Shown: in pieces, positions 63,158 through 64,000 of the stretch
How the letters are laid out: every line of letters starts with the position of its first letter
How positions within the stretch are numbered: position 1 is the first letter of the stretch
Assembly (NCBI RefSeq): GCF_036046055.1
Contig: NZ_CP107939.1
Coordinates: 4,712,001 to 4,776,000, forward strand
Length of the DNA: 64,000 bases
From: Nocardia sp. NBC_00403
GTDB lineage: Bacteria; Actinomycetota; Actinomycetes; Mycobacteriales; Mycobacteriaceae
Direction: 5' to 3'
Position numbers and translations under genes: made by a program
The notes under the pieces: model-generated
What the model was told of the DNA's origin: nothing
Seen by the model: only the letters and a program-made list of their open reading frames with translations
The model's database searches: none

Positions 63158-64000
63158 GACTGTGACTCGTCGGCACCGCGCGCCGTGTTACCTGGAAACG
63201 CGGTGTTGCCCACAACTGCACTGTCACTCGCGGGCTTTGCGAACGTCGGTCGCTCGAGCGAGGCGATGATTTCGCGGGCGCGATCGACATAGCGATGGCC
63301 GCCGTCGACGATCCTTCGGTACCCGGCCGCGGCGACCGCGGCCGCCTGCTCCGGGTGCGCCGCGCACCACTGGACGATCTCGTGCAGCTCCGCCGCTTCG
63401 GTGAACAAGAAGCATTCGACGGTGTCGCGCAGTAGCTCGGCGTGCTCGTCGGTGCGTTGGCCGACGAAAAGGCCACCCGCTGCGGGCACTTCGAACGTGC
63501 GGCAGGTGTGAGTGTCGCGGTTGTCGGAGTTGAGCAGCACCAGATTGGCGGTGATATCGGCGATCACCGCCGAATAGTGCTGTCCGTACACCGGTCCGGC
63601 CACCACCGCGCGAGTGGTGCGCAATTCCGGGACCCGACGCCAGCCGGGTCCGCGGACCAGCATCCGATCGCCGTAGGTTCGGGCGAGCGCGACCATGTCA
63701 TCGCGCCGGTCGGGTCGGCACACGCCGATGAAGCCGAGCAGGAATTGCCGGGCGCCGCGTCGCGCGGCCGGATGATGCCAAGCCGGGTCGTAGGCGCTGC
63801 GCACGAAAGTCACCGCGCGGGCGCCACGGTCGCGCAGCTCGGCCACGTTGTGCTGCTTGGTGGTGACGATCAGGTCCCATTCGGATTCGTGCGCGAGATA
63901 CTCGGGACTGATGTTCTCGGGATTGGCGACGTCGTCGGGGCTGTAGTGCACGTGCAGCCGGGCCAGGGTGTCCAGCAGTCGCCGCTGGTCGAGGTGTACG
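63154..64000 (-). CDS. CgeB-like glycosyltransferase, 5'-truncated by window edge
   Basis: The frame is open to the window end, so the start lies outside; an internal GTG at 63951 is not the true start because in-frame coding (HLDQRRLLDTLARLHVHY) continues upstream. The region HESEWDLIVTTKQHNVAELRDRGARAVTFVRSAYDPAWHH, then LGFIGVCRPDRRDDMVAL and THTCRTFEVPAAGGLFVGQRTDEHAELL match the CgeB/DUF3880-type GT-B glycosyltransferases. It is the most upstream gene visible in the surface-polysaccharide operon. Confidence 0.85.
   Translation of the reverse strand, partial: VHLDQRRLLDTLARLHVHYSPDDVANPENISPEYLAHESEWDLIVTTKQHNVAELRDRGARAVTFVRSAYDPAWHHPAARRGARQFLLGFIGVCRPDRRDDMVALARTYGDRMLVRGPGWRRVPELRTTRAVVAGPVYGQHYSAVIADITANLVLLNSDNRDTHTCRTFEVPAAGGLFVGQRTDEHAELLRDTVECFLFTEAAELHEIVQWCAAHPEQAAAVAAAGYRRIVDGGHRYVDRAREIIASLERPTFAKPASDSAVVGNTAFPGNTARGADESQS

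Noticed and set aside
1..64000. tRNA, rRNA or an intact prophage
   Set aside because: No cloverleaf-like or rRNA-like sequence and no phage structural genes were recognised in either strand by eye.

Overview
The window looks like chromosomal DNA of a mycolic-acid-type actinomycete, most probably Nocardia or a close relative. The DNA is very GC-rich and start codons are often GTG. The genes include a KshA/KshB/KstD steroid-type ring-degradation set, fatty acyl-CoA reductase of the FcrA type, cutinase-like secreted esterases, a PtpB-like phosphatase and many TetR, IclR and ANTAR regulators. The genus is inferred from gene content. No rRNA, tRNA, CRISPR array or intact mobile element was seen.

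Layout. 1-5.3 kb: the 3' end of an endoglycoceramidase-like glycosidase, a PtpB-like phosphatase, an unusual PPDK-like protein, and three broken regulator genes packed together. 5.6-31 kb: a large catabolic region. A minus-strand operon (SDR, KstD, SDR, SDR) is divergent from a plus-strand operon (luciferase-like monooxygenase, SDR, esterase, VOC protein). Next come a TetR/SnoaL pair, a TRAP-TAXI transporter, an IclR-controlled SDR/DapB-like pair and a few accessory genes. The main minus-strand operon follows: HsaB-like flavin reductase, KshA, a small Cys protein, KshB, an extradiol dioxygenase, a second luciferase-like monooxygenase and an alcohol dehydrogenase, with a divergent IclR regulator. 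These genes fit attack on a steroid or steroid-like polycyclic: 1,2-dehydrogenation (KstD), 9-alpha-type hydroxylation (KshAB), flavin-dependent hydroxylation and meta-cleavage of a catechol. HsaA and HsaD are absent from the window, and luciferase-type monooxygenases sit in the HsaA position.

31-34 kb: a stretch of imperfect inverted and direct repeats, an MFS exporter and a recombinase remnant. 34-38.6 kb: an overlapping permease/MFS/BioF2-like acyltransferase operon behind a decayed lysine-2,3-aminomutase-like gene. 38.7-40.7 kb: a PadR regulator and RibBA. A shared 19-bp motif links padR, ribBA and the luciferase-like operon at 9.9 kb, with weaker copies at hsaB and iclR. This suggests one regulator ties flavin supply to the flavin-dependent catabolic enzymes.

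40.8-55 kb: an expansin-like protein, a TetR-controlled flavoprotein/alcohol dehydrogenase locus, a tandem duplication carrying two cutinase-like genes, an FcrA-type reductase, a 5'-nucleotidase lipoprotein, a toxin-antitoxin pair, two GAF-ANTAR regulators and an ECF sigma factor. 55-64 kb: a tightly packed minus-strand operon for a surface polysaccharide (CgeB-like and GT4 glycosyltransferases, Wzy-like and Wzz-like membrane proteins, a beta-helix lipoprotein, a double GNAT protein, a class III aminotransferase), running off the right edge.
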